Source of the DNA: Diadophis punctatus similis
Taxonomy: Eukaryota > Chordata > Lepidosauria > Squamata > Dipsadidae
Direction of reading: 5' to 3'
Assembly (NCBI GenBank): GCA_023053685.1
Contig: JALIGW010000059.1
Location: forward strand, 2,542,001 to 2,606,000
DNA: 64,000 nt
Shown: positions 8,641 to 19,823 of the stretch, piece after piece
Layout: each line of letters starts with the position of its first letter
Position numbering within the stretch: the first letter of the stretch is position 1
Position numbers and translations under genes: made by a program
Notes under the pieces: generated by a model
The model's input: the letters and a program-made list of their open reading frames with translations, nothing else
What the model was told of the DNA's origin: nothing
Database searches by the model: none

Positions 8641-11600
8641 TTTGCCTTAGGACTCAATTCAGCCAGAAAACTTCACTTTTGACACAGAGCTCAGCAATGA
8701 AAAAGAAACACATATTCCTGTTCCCTAGGGTCTGGAAAGCCGAATTCTCACACACTTTTCAGACCCGAGCTTTCCCTGAGGAGTTAGCCGAAGGCGTATC
8801 ATAGAATTTACCTTATGACTCAATTCAGCCCGAAAACCTCACTTTCGACACAGAGCTCAGAAATGTAAGAGAAAGACATATTCATGTTCCCCAGGGTCTG
8901 GAAAGACAAAATCTCACACCATTTTCAGATCTGAGCTTTCCCTGAGGAGTTAGCCCAAGTGGTATCATAGAATTTGCCTTAGGACTCAATTCAGCCCGAA
9001 AACCTCACTTTCGACACAGAGCTCAGAAATGTAAGAGAAAGACATATTCATGTTCCCCAGGGTCTGGAAAGACAAAATCTCACACCATTTTCAGATCCAA
9101 GCTTTCCCCGAGGAGTTAGCCCAAGCCGTATCATAGAATTTGCCTTAGGACTCAATTCAGCCAGAAAACTTCACTTTTGACACAGAGCTCAGAAATGAAA
9201 AAGAAACACATATTCCTGTACCCTAGTGTCTGGAAAGCCGAATTCTCACACCATTTTCAGATCCGAGCTTTTCCTGAGGAGTTAGCCCAAGGCGTATCTC
9301 ATAATTTGCATTAGGCCTCATTTCAGCCAGAAAACTTCACTTTTGACACAGAGCTCAGCAATGAAAAAGAAACACATATTCCTGTTCCCTAGGATCTGAA
9401 AGGCAAAATCTCACACAATTTTCAGATCCGAGCTTTCCCCGACGAGTTAGCCCAAGCCGTATCATAGAATTTGCCTTAGGACTCAATTCAGCCAGAAAAC
9501 TTCACTTTTGACACAGAGCTCAGAAATGAAAAAGAAACACATATTCATATTCCCCAGGGTCTGGAAAGCCGAATTCTCACAGCATTTTCAGATCCGAGCT
9601 TTCCCTGAGGAGTTAGCCAAAGCCGTATTTTAGAATTTGCCTTAGGACTCAATTCAGCACGAAAACTACACTTTTCACACAGAGCTCAAAAATGAAAAAG
9701 AAACACATATTCATGCTCCCGAGGGTCTGGAAAGCCAAAATCTCACACCATTTTCAGATCCGAGCTTTCCCTGAGGTGTTAGCCCAAGCCGTATCTCAGA
9801 ATTTGACATAGGACTCAATTCAGCCCGAAAACCTCACTTTTGACACAGAGCTCAGAAATGAAAAAGAAAGACATATTCATGTTCCCCAGGGTCTGGAAAG
9901 CCGAATTCTCACACCATTTTCAGACCCGAGGTTTCCTGAACAGTTAGCCTAAGGCGTATCATAGAATTTGCCTTAGGACTCATTTCAGCCAGAAAACTTC
10001 ACTTTTGACACAGAGCTCAGCAATGAAAAAGAAACACATATTCCTGTTCCCTAGGGTCTGGAAACACAAAATCTCACACCATTTTCAGATCCGAGCTTTC
10101 CCTTTGGAGTTAGCCTAACGCGTATCTCAGAATTTGCCTTAGGACTCAATTCAGCCCGAAAACCTCACTTTTGACACAGAGCTCAGAAATGTAAAAGAAA
10201 GACATGTTCATATTCCCCAGTGTCTGAAAAGCCGAATTCTCACACCATTTTGAGACCCGAGGTTTCCTGAACAGTTAGCCTAAGGTGTATCATAGAATTT
10301 GCCTTAGGACTCATTTAAGCCAGAAAACTTCACTTTTGACACAGAGCTCAAAAATGAAAAATAAACACATATTCATGCTCCCGAGGGTCTGGAAAGCCAA
10401 AGTCTCACTCCATTTTCAGATCCGAGGTTTCCTGAACAGTTAGCCGACGGCATATCATAGAATTTACATTACGACTCAATTCAGCCCGAAAACCTTACTT
10501 TTGACACAGAGCTCAGAAATGAAAAAGAAACACATATTCCTGTTCCCTAGGGACTGGAAAGCTGAGTTCTCACACAATTTTCAGATCTGAGCTTTCCCTA
10601 TGGAGTTAGCCCAAGGCGTATCTCAGAATTTGCCATAGAAATGAATTCAGCCAGAAAACTTCACTTTTGACACAGAGCTCAGAAATGAAAAAGAAACACA
10701 TATTCCTGTTCCCTAGGGTCTGGAAAGCCAAAATTTCACACCATTTTCAGATCCGAGCTTTCCCTGAGGTGTAAGCCAAAGCCGTATCTCAGAATTTGAC
10801 ATAGGACTCAATTCAGCCCGAAAACCTCACTTTTGACACAGAGCTCAGCAATGAAAAAGAAAGACATATTCATGTTCCCCAGGGTCTGGAAAGCCGAATT
10901 CTCACACCATTTTGAGACCCGAGGTTTCCTGAACAGTTAGCCTAAGGTGTATCATAGAATTTGCCTTAGGACTCATTTAAGCCAGAAAACTTCACTTTTG
11001 ACACAGAGCTCAGCAATGAAAAAGAAACACATATTCCTGTTCCCTAGGGTCTAGAAACACAAAATCTCACACAATTTTCAGATCCGAGCTTTCCCTGAGG
11101 AGTTAGCCGAAGCCGTATCATAGAATTTGCCTTAGGACTCAATTCAGCCAGAAAACTTCACTTTTGACACAGAGCTCAGCAATGAAAAAGAAACACATAT
11201 TCCTGTTCCCTAGGGTCTGGAAAGCTGAATTCTCACACACTTTTCGGACCCGAGCTTTCCCTGAGGAGTTAGCCGAAGGCGTATCATAGAATTTACCTTA
11301 TGACTCAATTCAGCCCGAAAACCTCACTTTCGACACAGAGCTCAGAAATGTAAGAGAAAGACATATTCATGTTCCCCAGGGTCTGGAAAGACAAAATCTC
11401 GCACCATTTTCAGATCCGAGCTTTCCCTGAGGAGTTAGCCCAAGCGGTATCATAGAATTTGCCTTAGGACTCAATTCAGCCCGAAAACCTCACTTTCGAC
11501 ACAGAGCTCAGAAATGTAAGAGAAAGACATATTCATGTTCCCCAGGGTCTGGAAAGACAAAATCTCACACCATTTTCAGATCCGAGCTTTCCCTGAGGAG

Positions 11601-11769
11601 TTAGCCCAAGCCGTATCATAGAATTTGCCTTAGGACTCAATTCAGCCCGAAAACCTCACTTTTGACACAGAGCTCAGACATGTAAGAGAAAGGCATATTC
11701 CTGTTCCCTAGGGTCTGGAAAGCTGAATTCTCACACAATTTTCAGATCCGAGCTTTCCCTATGGAGTTA
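8641..11769. repeat. 165-bp satellite, block between LTR copy 1 and CR1 copy 2
   Basis: About 19 monomers. From 9351 to 11769 it repeats 169-3581 almost base for base, but is 994 bp (six monomers) shorter. The offset is 9182 at the left and 8188 at the right, with the change near 10225-10255. It is therefore a duplicated block with a monomer-register deletion or expansion. No gene. Confidence 0.95.
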
Positions 11770-11843
11770 TAATAATAATAATAACAGAGTTGGAAGGGAC
11801 CTTGGAGGTCTTCTAGTCCAACCCCCTGCTTACGCAGGAAACC

Positions 11844-13595
11844 CTACACTACTTCAGACAGATGGTTATCCAACATCTTCTTAAAAATGTCTAGTGTTGG
11901 AGCATTCACAACTTCTGGAGGTAAGCTGTTCCACTGATTAATTGTTCTAACTGTCAGGAAATTTCTCCTTAGTTCTAAGTTGCTTCTCTCCTTGATTAGT
12001 TTCCACCCATTGCTTCTTCTTCTACCCCCAGGTGCCTTGGAGAAAAGTTTGACTCCCTCTTCTTTGTGGCGACCCCTGAGATATTGGAACACTGCTATCA
12101 TGTCACCCCTGGTCCTTCTTTTCATTAAACTAGACATACCCAGTTCCTGCAACCGTTCTTCATATGTTTTAGCCTCCAGTCCCCTAATCATTTTTGTTGC
12201 TCTTCTCTGCACTCTTTCTAGAGTCTCAACATCCTTTTTACATCGTGGCGACCAAAACTGTATGCAGTATTCCAAGTGTGGCCTTACCAAGGCATTATAA
12301 AGTGGTATTAACACTTCGCGTGATCTTGATTCTATCCCTCTGTTAATGCAGCCTAGAACTGTGTTGGCTTTTTTGGCAGCAGCTGCACACTGCTGGCTTA
12401 TATTTAAATGGTTGTCCACTAGGACTCCAAGATCCCTCTCACAGTTACTACTGTTGAGCAAGGTACCACATATACTGTACCCGTGCATTTTGTTTTTCTT
12501 GCCTAAATGTAGAACCTTACTTTTATCACCATTGAATTTCATTTTGTTTGATAGCGCCCAATGTTCAAGTCTGTCAAGATCCTTCTGTATCTTGAGCCTA
12601 TCTTCTGGAGAGTTGGCTATTCCTGCCAGTTTGGTGTCATCTGCAAATTTGATGAGTTCCCCGTCTATCCCCTCGTCCAAGTCATTGATGAAGATGTTGA
12701 AGAGTACTGGGCCTAAAACAGAGCCTTGGGGTACTCCACTGCATACTTCCCTCCATTTAGATGCAGTTCCATTGAGCACTACACGTTGAGTGCGGTTGGT
12801 TAGCCAGTTTCGAATCCAACTGGTGGTGATGCTGTTTAACCCACATTTTTCTACTTTATCTAGTAGTAGGTTATGATCTACTTTGTCAAATGCCTTACTG
12901 AAGTCCAAGTAAACCACATCGACAGCATTCCTCTGGTCCACTAATTTTGTCACTTTATCAAAGAATGCAATAAGATTAGTCTGGCATGATCTGTTTTTGA
13001 CAAACCCATGTTGGCTTTTGGTTATTACTTTGTTTGCTTCTAGGTGTTCATTGATTCGTTGCTTGATTATCTTTTCCAAAATCTTTCCTGGTATTGAGGT
13101 CAGGCTGATAGGTCTGTAGTTTCCTGGATCTGTTTTTTTTCCTTTTTTGAAGATGGGAACTACATCAGCTCTTTTCCAGTCCTCTGGCAGTTCCCCAGTG
13201 CTCCAGGATCTTTGAAAGATATAGTTCAGTGGTTCTGAGATCTCGTCTGCCAGTTCCTTCAGAACCTTGGGGTGTAATCCATCTGGTCCTGGTGATTTGA
13301 ATTCGTCTAGGGTAGACAGGTGTTCACTTACCATTTTCTTCCCTATTTTAACTTGTGTTCCTAATATGTTTTTTGTGATGCTGTTTTTGATAGGTTGGAC
13401 TGTTTTCTCCCTTTGTGTAAAGACAGATGCAAAAAACGTGTTAAGTAGCTCTGCTTTCTCCCTGTTGCTTGTCACCTTCTTGCCACTTTCTCCCTGTAAT
13501 GGACCAATTGTTTCCTTGACTTTTTTCTTGTTTTTAATATGTTGGAAGAAGCTTTTTTTTGTTACTTTGTACTTTTGTCGCAAGCCTTTGTTCAT
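11844..13595 (-). CDS. CR1 reverse transcriptase part, copy 2
   Basis: 583 codons, no internal stop, all catalytic blocks kept (D231, D319, D320). It has S259, shared with copies 3 and 5. Same 8-T frameshift to the endonuclease frame. Confidence 0.93.
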   Translation of the reverse strand: MNKGLRQKYKVTKKSFFQHIKNKKKVKETIGPLQGESGKKVTSNREKAELLNTFFASVFTQREKTVQPIKNSITKNILGTQVKIGKKMVSEHLSTLDEFKSPGPDGLHPKVLKELADEISEPLNYIFQRSWSTGELPEDWKRADVVPIFKKGKKTDPGNYRPISLTSIPGKILEKIIKQRINEHLEANKVITKSQHGFVKNRSCQTNLIAFFDKVTKLVDQRNAVDVVYLDFSKAFDKVDHNLLLDKVEKCGLNSITTSWIRNWLTNRTQRVVLNGTASKWREVCSGVPQGSVLGPVLFNIFINDLDEGIDGELIKFADDTKLAGIANSPEDRLKIQKDLDRLEHWALSNKMKFNGDKSKVLHLGKKNKMHGYSICGTLLNSSNCERDLGVLVDNHLNISQQCAAAAKKANTVLGCINRGIESRSREVLIPLYNALVRPHLEYCIQFWSPRCKKDVETLERVQRRATKMIRGLEAKTYEERLQELGMSSLMKRRTRGDMIAVFQYLRGRHKEEGVKLFSKAPGGRRRSNGWKLIKERSNLELRRNFLTVRTINQWNSLPPEVVNAPTLDIFKKMLDNHLSEVV

Positions 13596-14697
13596 TGTGA
13601 GCCTTAGCTTTCCTCACTTCATCTTTACAGGCTCCAGCTATTTGCTGATATTCTGCCTTAGTTATTTCCCCTTCTTTCCACTTTTTATACTTGTCCTTTT
13701 TGTCTTTCAATTTGTCAGAGAGTTCTTTATGCAGCCATCCTGGTTTCTTTTGAGACCTATTATTTTTCTTCTTCATTGGTATTGTGCTAGTCTGGGCTTT
13801 TATAATCTCAGTTTTCAAAATTTCCCAAGCTTCTTGAGTTGTTTTCCCCTTGAGGATTCTCATCCATGGAATCTTTCCCAAGTTCTCTCTGAGTTTATTG
13901 AAATTAGCCCTCTTAAAGTCCAAGACTCTAGTTTGACTTTGTTCTACTGTTTGTGTTTGCATAATGTTGAATTCCAATATTGCATGATCACTTGCCCCCA
14001 AGGTTCCTGTAGCTTCAACACCTTCTATCATTTCATCTCTGTTAGTGAGAATTAAGTCCAATATGGCTGATCCCCTTGTTCCCTTCTCTACTTTTGGGGT
14101 AACAAAATTGTCTGCTAGGTTTGTTAGGAACCTGTTGGCTCTTCCACTTGGTGCAGAGTTTGTCTCCCAGTTGATGTCAGGGTAGTTAAAATCCCCCATT
14201 ACTATTGTGATGTGCTTCCTACATACCTTAGTTAGCTGACTAGCAAAAAGTTCATCTACTTCCTCTGTTTGGTTGGGTGGCCTGTAGTATAGACCTATGG
14301 CAATGTCATTTCGCCCCCCTTTAATATTGACCCAAATGCATTCGAGGTGATTTTCATTATTGTTGTGCTCTATTTCTGTAGAGATGTAGTTATTTCTTAT
14401 ATATAGTGCAACTCCACCTCCTCTTTTATTTGGTCTGTTTTTTTTAAATAATTTAGATCCCTCTAGCTGTATATTCCATTTGTCAGTTTCATCCCACCAA
14501 GTTTCCGTAATGGCAACTATATCATATCTTCCGTCATTTACTTGAATTTCTAATTCACCCTGTTTATTCCTCCTACTCTGTGCATTGGTGTATAGACATT
14601 TAAGTCCATTTAGATTGACCCTGTGTTTACTGTCTACATAACCTGTGTTGTGCCTGACCGCCCCTACTTTCTTGCCACCTGTTTGATTAGTGCACAT
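13534..14697 (-). CDS. CR1 endonuclease part, copy 2
   Basis: 387 codons, intact, with N38, E65, D169/N171 and D237/H238. Residue 201 is P, as in all copies except copy 1. Confidence 0.92.
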   Translation of the reverse strand: MCTNQTGGKKVGAVRHNTGYVDSKHRVNLNGLKCLYTNAQSRRNKQGELEIQVNDGRYDIVAITETWWDETDKWNIQLEGSKLFKKNRPNKRGGGVALYIRNNYISTEIEHNNNENHLECIWVNIKGGRNDIAIGLYYRPPNQTEEVDELFASQLTKVCRKHITIVMGDFNYPDINWETNSAPSGRANRFLTNLADNFVTPKVEKGTRGSAILDLILTNRDEMIEGVEATGTLGASDHAILEFNIMQTQTVEQSQTRVLDFKRANFNKLRENLGKIPWMRILKGKTTQEAWEILKTEIIKAQTSTIPMKKKNNRSQKKPGWLHKELSDKLKDKKDKYKKWKEGEITKAEYQQIAGACKDEVRKAKAHNEQRLATKVQSNKKKLLPTY

Positions 14698-14786
14698 ATC
14701 TATGTTGTGTGCACTGTTAACCCTATTAATTTTAGATTGCTGTGGACAGAAATGATCTGTATCAATTAATTCTCTGTCCCCGCTGT

Positions 14787-15302
14787 TCAGTTTAAATGTA
14801 TATCCAGGAAATCTCTGAATTTAATACCAAGTAGCTCAGTCCCTTTCTTTGATGGATGCAAACCATCTCTTTTGTACAGTTTTTCATTGGACCAGCTGCT
14901 GATATCATGACTAATAAAACCAAAGCCTTCCCTTTTACACCACTCCTTTAGCCACACATTAAACTCTGCTACACGTTGGCCTTTCCCTTTTTGTTCCTTA
15001 TATACTGGTAAAACCTCTGAAAACATAAGCCTACAACCTATACTACTAAGTTCGTACCCCAAGCTCTGGAAGTCATTCTGCACAGAAAGTACATCTTTTT
15101 GGGACAGATCATTTGTGCCTAGATGTATAATAGCATCAACATCACAGTCCTTACTGGCATTCTTGACTATCTTAAGAATACGCCTCTTGTCTCTGCTGGC
15201 AGTAGCACCTGGCAGACACCTGACCTCTTTCAAAACCTCGATATCCTTTCCTAAATTTACATCCCTTACAATTGAATCACCAACCAGAAGGTGGCTTCTC
15301 TT
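14787..15302 (-). CDS. CR1 ORF1 esterase fragment, copy 2
   Basis: Open from the element's truncated end, 171 codons, with GDS, GTND and DGLHP intact. Protein identical to copy 1 where compared. Confidence 0.85.
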   Translation of the reverse strand, partial: KRSHLLVGDSIVRDVNLGKDIEVLKEVRCLPGATASRDKRRILKIVKNASKDCDVDAIIHLGTNDLSQKDVLSVQNDFQSLGYELSSIGCRLMFSEVLPVYKEQKGKGQRVAEFNVWLKEWCKREGFGFISHDISSWSNEKLYKRDGLHPSKKGTELLGIKFRDFLDIHLN

Positions 15303-16290
15303 CGTATCTCAGAATTTGCCATAGAACTGAACTCAGCCAGAAAACTTCACTTTTGACACAGAGCTCAGAAATGTAAAAGAAAGACATGTTCATATTCCCC
15401 AGTGTCTGAAAAGCCGAATTCTCACAGCATTTTCAGATCCGAGCTTTCCCTGAGGAGTTAGCCAAAGTCGTATTTTAGAATTTGCCTTAGGACTCAATTC
15501 AGCCCGAAAACTACACTTTTCACACAGAGCTCAAAAATGAAAAAGAAACACATATTCATGCTCCCGAGGGTCTGGAAAGCCAAAATCTCACACCATTTTC
15601 AGATCCGAGCTTTCCCTGCGGAGTTAGCCGAAGCCGTATCATAGAATTTGCCTTAGGACTCAATTCAGCCAGAAAACTTCACTTTTGACACAGAGCTCAG
15701 CAATGAAAAAGAAACACATATTCCTGTTCCCTAGGGTCTGGAAAGCTGAATTCTCACACACTTTTCGGACCCGAGCTTTCCCTGAGGAGTTAGCCGAAGG
15801 CGTATCATAGAATTTACCTTATGACTCAATTCAGCCCGAAAACCTCACTTTCGACACAGAGCTCAGAAATGTAAGAGAAAGACATATTCATGTTCCCCAG
15901 GGTCTGGAAAGACAAAATCTCGCACCATTTTCAGATCCGAGCTTTCCCTGAGGAGTTAGCCCAAGCGGTATCATAGAATTTGCCTTAGGACTCAATTCAG
16001 CCCGAAAACCTCACTTTCGACACAGAGCTCAGAAATGTAAGAGAAAGACATATTCATGTTCCCCAGGGTCTGGAAAGACAAAATCTCACACCATTTTCAG
16101 ATCCGAGCTTTCCCTGAGGAGTTAGCCCAAGCCGTATCATAGAATTTGCCTTAGGACTCAATTCAGCCCGAAAACCTCACTTTTGACACAGAGCTCAGAC
16201 ATGTAAGAGAAAGGCATATTCCTGTTCCCTAGGGTCTGGAAAGCTGAATTCTCACACAATTTTCAGATCCGAGCTTTCCCTATGGAGTTA
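15303..16290. repeat. 165-bp satellite spacer, 988 bp
   Basis: The shortest spacer between CR1 copies: six monomers minus the 8 bp lost at the CR1 target. The right flank of copy 2 is of the AAATGTAAAAG type. No gene. Confidence 0.95.
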
Positions 16291-16364
16291 TAATAATAAT
16301 AATAACAGAGTTGGAAGGGACCTTGGAGGTCTTCTAGTCCAACCCCCTGCTTACGCAGGAAACC

Positions 16365-18116
16365 CTACACTACTTCAGACAGATGGTTATCCAACATCTT
16401 CTTAAAAATGTCTAGTGTTGGAGCATTCACAACTTCTGGAGGTAAGCTGTTCCACTGATTAATTGTTCTAACTGTCAGGAAATTTCTCCTTAGTTCTAAG
16501 TTGCTTCTCTCCTTGATTAGTTTCCACCCATTGCTTCTTCTTCTACCCCCAGGTGCCTTGGAGAAAAGTTTGACTCCCTCTTCTTTGTGGCGACCCCTGA
16601 GATATTGGAACACTGCTATCATGTCACCCCTGGTCCTTCTTTTCATTAAACTAGACATACCCAGTTCCTGCAACCGTTCTTCATATGTTTTAGCCTCCAG
16701 TCCCCTAATCATTTTTGTTGCTCTTCTCTGCACTCTTTCTAGAGTCTCAACATCCTTTTTACATCGTGGCGACCAAAACTGTATGCAGTATTCCAAGTGT
16801 GGCCTTACCAAGGCATTATAAAGTGGTATTAACACTTCGCGTGATCTTGATTCTATCCCTCTGTTAATGCAGCCTAGAACTGTGTTGGCTTTTTTGGCAG
16901 CAGCTGCACACTGCTGGCTTATATTTAAATGGTTGTCCACTAGGACTCCAAGATCCCTCTCACAGTTACTACTGTTGAGCAAGGTACCACATATACTGTA
17001 CCCGTGCATTTTGTTTTTCTTGCCTAAATGTAGAACCTTACTTTTATCACCATTGAATTTCATTTTGTTTGATAGCGCCCAATGTTCAAGTCTGTCAAGA
17101 TCCTTCTGTATCTTGAGCCTATCTTCTGGAGAGTTGGCTATTCCTGCCAGTTTGGTGTCATCTGCAAATTTGATGAGTTCCCCGTCTATCCCCTCGTCCA
17201 AGTCATTGATGAAGATGTTGAAGAGTACTGGGCCTAAAACAGAGCCTTGGGGTACTCCACTGCATACTTCCCTCCATTTAGATGCAGTTCCATTGAGCAC
17301 TACACGTTGAGTGCGGTTGGTTAGCCAGTTTCGAATCCAACTGGTGGTGATGCTGTTTAACCCACATTTTTCTACTTTATCTAGTAGTAGGTTATGATCT
17401 ACTTTGTCAAATGCCTTACTGAAGTCCAAGTAAACCACATCGACAGCATTCCTCTGGTCCACTAATTTTGTCACTTTATCAAAGAATGCAATAAGATTAG
17501 TCTGGCATGATCTGTTTTTGACAAACCCATGTTGGCTTTTGGTTATTACTTTGTTTGCTTCTAGGTGTTCATTGATTCGTTGCTTGATTATCTTTTCCAA
17601 AATCTTTCCTGGTATTGAGGTCAGGCTGATAGGTCTGTAGTTTCCTGGATCTGTTTTTTTTCCTTTTTTGAAGATGGGAACTACATCAGCTCTTTTCCAG
17701 TCCTCTGGCAGTTCCCCAGTGCTCCAGGATCTTTGAAAGATATAGTTCAGTGGTTCTGAGATCTCGTCTGCCAGTTCCTTCAGAACCTTGGGGTGTAATC
17801 CATCTGGTCCTGGTGATTTGAATTCGTCTAGGGTAGACAGGTGTTCACTTACCATTTTCTTCCCTATTTTAACTTGTGTTCCTAATATGTTTTTTGTGAT
17901 GCTGTTTTTGATAGGTTGGACTGTTTTCTCCCTTTGTGTAAAGACAGATGCAAAAAACGTGTTAAGTAGCTCTGCTTTCTCCCTGTTGCTTGTCACCTTC
18001 TTGCCACTTTCTCCCTGTAATGGACCAATTGTTTCCTTGACTTTTTTCTTGTTTTTAATATGTTGGAAGAAGCTTTTTTTTGTTACTTTGTACTTTTGTC
18101 GCAAGCCTTTGTTCAT
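16365..18116 (-). CDS. CR1 reverse transcriptase part, copy 3
   Basis: 583 codons, open. The protein matches copy 2, including S259. Catalytic D231 and FADD are present. Confidence 0.93.
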   Translation of the reverse strand: MNKGLRQKYKVTKKSFFQHIKNKKKVKETIGPLQGESGKKVTSNREKAELLNTFFASVFTQREKTVQPIKNSITKNILGTQVKIGKKMVSEHLSTLDEFKSPGPDGLHPKVLKELADEISEPLNYIFQRSWSTGELPEDWKRADVVPIFKKGKKTDPGNYRPISLTSIPGKILEKIIKQRINEHLEANKVITKSQHGFVKNRSCQTNLIAFFDKVTKLVDQRNAVDVVYLDFSKAFDKVDHNLLLDKVEKCGLNSITTSWIRNWLTNRTQRVVLNGTASKWREVCSGVPQGSVLGPVLFNIFINDLDEGIDGELIKFADDTKLAGIANSPEDRLKIQKDLDRLEHWALSNKMKFNGDKSKVLHLGKKNKMHGYSICGTLLNSSNCERDLGVLVDNHLNISQQCAAAAKKANTVLGCINRGIESRSREVLIPLYNALVRPHLEYCIQFWSPRCKKDVETLERVQRRATKMIRGLEAKTYEERLQELGMSSLMKRRTRGDMIAVFQYLRGRHKEEGVKLFSKAPGGRRRSNGWKLIKERSNLELRRNFLTVRTINQWNSLPPEVVNAPTLDIFKKMLDNHLSEVV

Positions 18117-19218
18117 TGTGAGCCTTAGCTTTCCTCACTTCATCTTTACAGGCTCCAGCTATTTGCTGATATTCTGCCTTAGTTATTTCCCCTTCTTTCC
18201 ACTTTTTATACTTGTCCTTTTTGTCTTTCAATTTGTCAGAGAGTTCTTTATGCAGCCATCCTGGTTTCTTTTGAGACCTATTATTTTTCTTCTTCATTGG
18301 TATTGTGCTAGTCTGGGCTTTTATAATCTCAGTTTTCAAAATTTCCCAAGCTTCTTGAGTTGTTTTCCCCTTGAGGATTCTCATCCATGGAATCTTTCCC
18401 AAGTTCTCTCTGAGTTTATTGAAATTAGCCCTCTTAAAGTCCAAGACTCTAGTTTGACTTTGTTCTACTGTTTGTGTTTGCATAATGTTGAATTCCAATA
18501 TTGCATGATCACTTGCCCCCAAGGTTCCTGTAGCTTCAACACCTTCTATCATTTCATCTCTGTTAGTGAGAATTAAGTCCAATATGGCTGATCCCCTTGT
18601 TCCCTTCTCTACTTTTGGGGTAACAAAATTGTCTGCTAGGTTTGTTAGGAACCTGTTGGCTCTTCCACTTGGTGCAGAGTTTGTCTCCCAGTTGATGTCA
18701 GGGTAGTTAAAATCCCCCATTACTATTGTGATGTGCTTCCTACATACCTTAGTTAGCTGACTAGCAAAAAGTTCATCTACTTCCTCTGTTTGGTTGGGTG
18801 GCCTGTAGTATAGACCTATGGCAATGTCATTTCGCCCCCCTTTAATATTGACCCAAATGCATTCGAGGTGATTTTCATTATTGTTGTGCTCTATTTCTGT
18901 AGAGATGTAGTTATTTCTTATATATAGTGCAACTCCACCTCCTCTTTTATTTGGTCTGTTTTTTTTAAATAATTTAGATCCCTCTAGCTGTATATTCCAT
19001 TTGTCAGTTTCATCCCACCAAGTTTCCGTAATGGCAACTATATCATATCTTCCGTCATTTACTTGAATTTCTAATTCACCCTGTTTATTCCTCCTACTCT
19101 GTGCATTGGTGTATAGACATTTAAGTCCATTTAGATTGACCCTGTGTTTACTGTCTACATAACCTGTGTTGTGCCTGACCGCCCCTACTTTCTTGCCACC
19201 TGTTTGATTAGTGCACAT
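18055..19218 (-). CDS. CR1 endonuclease part, copy 3
   Basis: 387 codons, open, all endonuclease motifs kept. Unlike copies 4-6 it lacks the nonsense codon at position 85, although it shares their right satellite flank. Confidence 0.92.
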   Translation of the reverse strand: MCTNQTGGKKVGAVRHNTGYVDSKHRVNLNGLKCLYTNAQSRRNKQGELEIQVNDGRYDIVAITETWWDETDKWNIQLEGSKLFKKNRPNKRGGGVALYIRNNYISTEIEHNNNENHLECIWVNIKGGRNDIAIGLYYRPPNQTEEVDELFASQLTKVCRKHITIVMGDFNYPDINWETNSAPSGRANRFLTNLADNFVTPKVEKGTRGSAILDLILTNRDEMIEGVEATGTLGASDHAILEFNIMQTQTVEQSQTRVLDFKRANFNKLRENLGKIPWMRILKGKTTQEAWEILKTEIIKAQTSTIPMKKKNNRSQKKPGWLHKELSDKLKDKKDKYKKWKEGEITKAEYQQIAGACKDEVRKAKAHNEQRLATKVQSNKKKLLPTY

Positions 19219-19307
19219 ATCTATGTTGTGTGCACTGTTAACCCTATTAATTTTAGATTGCTGTGGACAGAAATGATCTGTATCAATTAATTCTCTGTCC
19301 CCGCTGT

Positions 19308-19823
19308 TCAGTTTAAATGTATATCCAGGAAATCTCTGAATTTAATACCAAGTAGCTCAGTCCCTTTCTTTGATGGATGCAAACCATCTCTTTTGTACAG
19401 TTTTTCATTGGACCAGCTGCTGATATCATGACTAATAAAACCAAAGCCTTCCCTTTTACACCACTCCTTTAGCCACACATTAAACTCTGCTACACGTTGG
19501 CCTTTCCCTTTTTGTTCCTTATATACTGGTAAAACCTCTGAAAACATAAGCCTACAACCTATACTACTAAGTTCGTACCCCAAGCTCTGGAAGTCATTCT
19601 GCACAGAAAGTACATCTTTTTGGGACAGATCATTTGTGCCTAGATGTATAATAGCATCAACATCACAGTCCTTACTGGCATTCTTGACTATCTTAAGAAT
19701 ACGCCTCTTGTCTCTGCTGGCAGTAGCACCTGGCAGACACCTGACCTCTTTCAAAACCTCGATATCCTTTCCTAAATTTACATCCCTTACAATTGAATCA
19801 CCAACCAGAAGGTGGCTTCTCTT
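19308..19823 (-). CDS. CR1 ORF1 esterase fragment, copy 3
   Basis: 171 codons open from the truncated end. GDS, GTND and DGLHP present. Confidence 0.85.
   Translation of the reverse strand, partial: KRSHLLVGDSIVRDVNLGKDIEVLKEVRCLPGATASRDKRRILKIVKNASKDCDVDAIIHLGTNDLSQKDVLSVQNDFQSLGYELSSIGCRLMFSEVLPVYKEQKGKGQRVAEFNVWLKEWCKREGFGFISHDISSWSNEKLYKRDGLHPSKKGTELLGIKFRDFLDIHLN

Larger units (their letters stand above)
11770..15302 (-). mobile_element. CR1 LINE, copy 2 of 7
   Basis: Same ends, junctions and internal order as copy 1, at offset 8188. Length 3533 bp. It differs by a few substitutions, including S instead of R at RT codon 259. Confidence 0.95.
16291..19823 (-). mobile_element. CR1 LINE, copy 3 of 7
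   Basis: Same ends and junctions as copy 1; 3533 bp. The RT side resembles copy 2 (S259). The right satellite flank is of the AAAGGAAAAAGAAACAC type shared with copies 4-6. Confidence 0.95.
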
